Source: Christensenella sp. UBA1782
GTDB taxonomy: Bacteria > Bacillota > Clostridia > Christensenellales > DTU072
Length of the DNA stretch: 41,612 nt
Direction of reading: 5' to 3'
Assembly (NCBI GenBank): GCA_002315475.1
Contig: DCGI01000038.1
Location: 10,424-52,035, forward strand
Below, piece after piece: positions 41,594-41,612 of the stretch; position 1 is the first letter of the stretch; every line of letters starts with the position of its first letter. A program made the position numbers and the translations under genes. The notes beneath the pieces are model-generated. The model ran no database searches. It had not been told where the DNA came from and was given only the letters and a program-made list of their open reading frames with translations.

Positions 41594-41612
41594 GTTCAAA
41601 TGGGTGGGTGGG

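Noticed and set aside
41601..41612. C-rich CCCACCCACCCA tract at the right edge
   Set aside because: Too short and too close to the window edge to interpret; may be part of an upstream gene or an assembly end.

Overview
The window (about 41.6 kb, mid-40s % GC by eye) is a stretch of bacterial chromosome made mostly of housekeeping genes. Low-GC Firmicutes, class Clostridia, is the best fit. The evidence is the gene order infC-rpmI-rplT-trmH, yicC-gmk-rpoZ-coaBC-priA-def-fmt-rsmB-rlmN-rsgA-rpe, strong AGGAGG-type ribosome binding sites, sigma-A promoters with 17-bp spacers, a tandem glycine riboswitch on an AGCS transporter, and a pyrophosphate-type phosphofructokinase. The order or family cannot be fixed from this sequence. 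Almost everything is on the minus strand. Plus-strand exceptions are murG with a repeat-bearing membrane protein (11.5-14.2 kb) and a PHP gene plus the riboswitch/AGCS unit (32.3-34.9 kb). No insertion sequence, prophage, CRISPR array or toxin-antitoxin pair is visible.

Layout: 0-3.6 kb holds the 5' part of typA and an operon pfkA (ATP-type) - pfp (PPi-type) - membrane-anchored FN3-like protein. 3.6-7.7 kb holds proA-yebC-trmH and the infC-rpmI-rplT operon, with a promoter, an attenuator-like hairpin and a probable AUU start for infC. 7.8-11.5 kb encodes a secreted beta-helix-like lipoprotein and an alpha/beta hydrolase. 11.5-14.2 kb has murG, outside any division/cell-wall cluster, and a membrane protein with a Ser-Asp-Glu-Gln repeat stalk. 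14.4-14.8 kb is a tRNA Gly-Cys-Leu operon. 14.8-16.8 kb is nth-obg, preceded by a possible 28-residue small ORF.

16.8-27.0 kb is one tightly packed operon, yicC to rpe, covering nucleotide and CoA synthesis, replication restart, initiator-tRNA formylation and deformylation, rRNA modification and ribosome assembly. 27.0-32.3 kb is dgt-pcrA-ligA (DNA repair and nucleotide pool). 32.3-35.4 kb has the PHP gene, the glycine riboswitch with its AGCS transporter, and a small flavin-type oxidase. 35.4-38.9 kb has tRNA-Pro, rho and an M20 metallopeptidase. 38.9-41.6 kb is the shikimate cluster aroA-aroC-aroQ, joined by 4-bp overlaps.

I found no wholly new multi-gene system. The points most worth a second look are: an EPSP synthase with Ala at the Gly96 position; an rlmN-rsgA junction lacking the usual PP2C phosphatase and PASTA kinase genes; co-transcribed ATP- and PPi-type phosphofructokinases with a palindrome at the predicted start site; two genes whose promoters predict leaderless mRNAs; a glycine riboswitch followed by two terminators; AUU starts; the small ORF ahead of nth; and several uncharacterised surface proteins.
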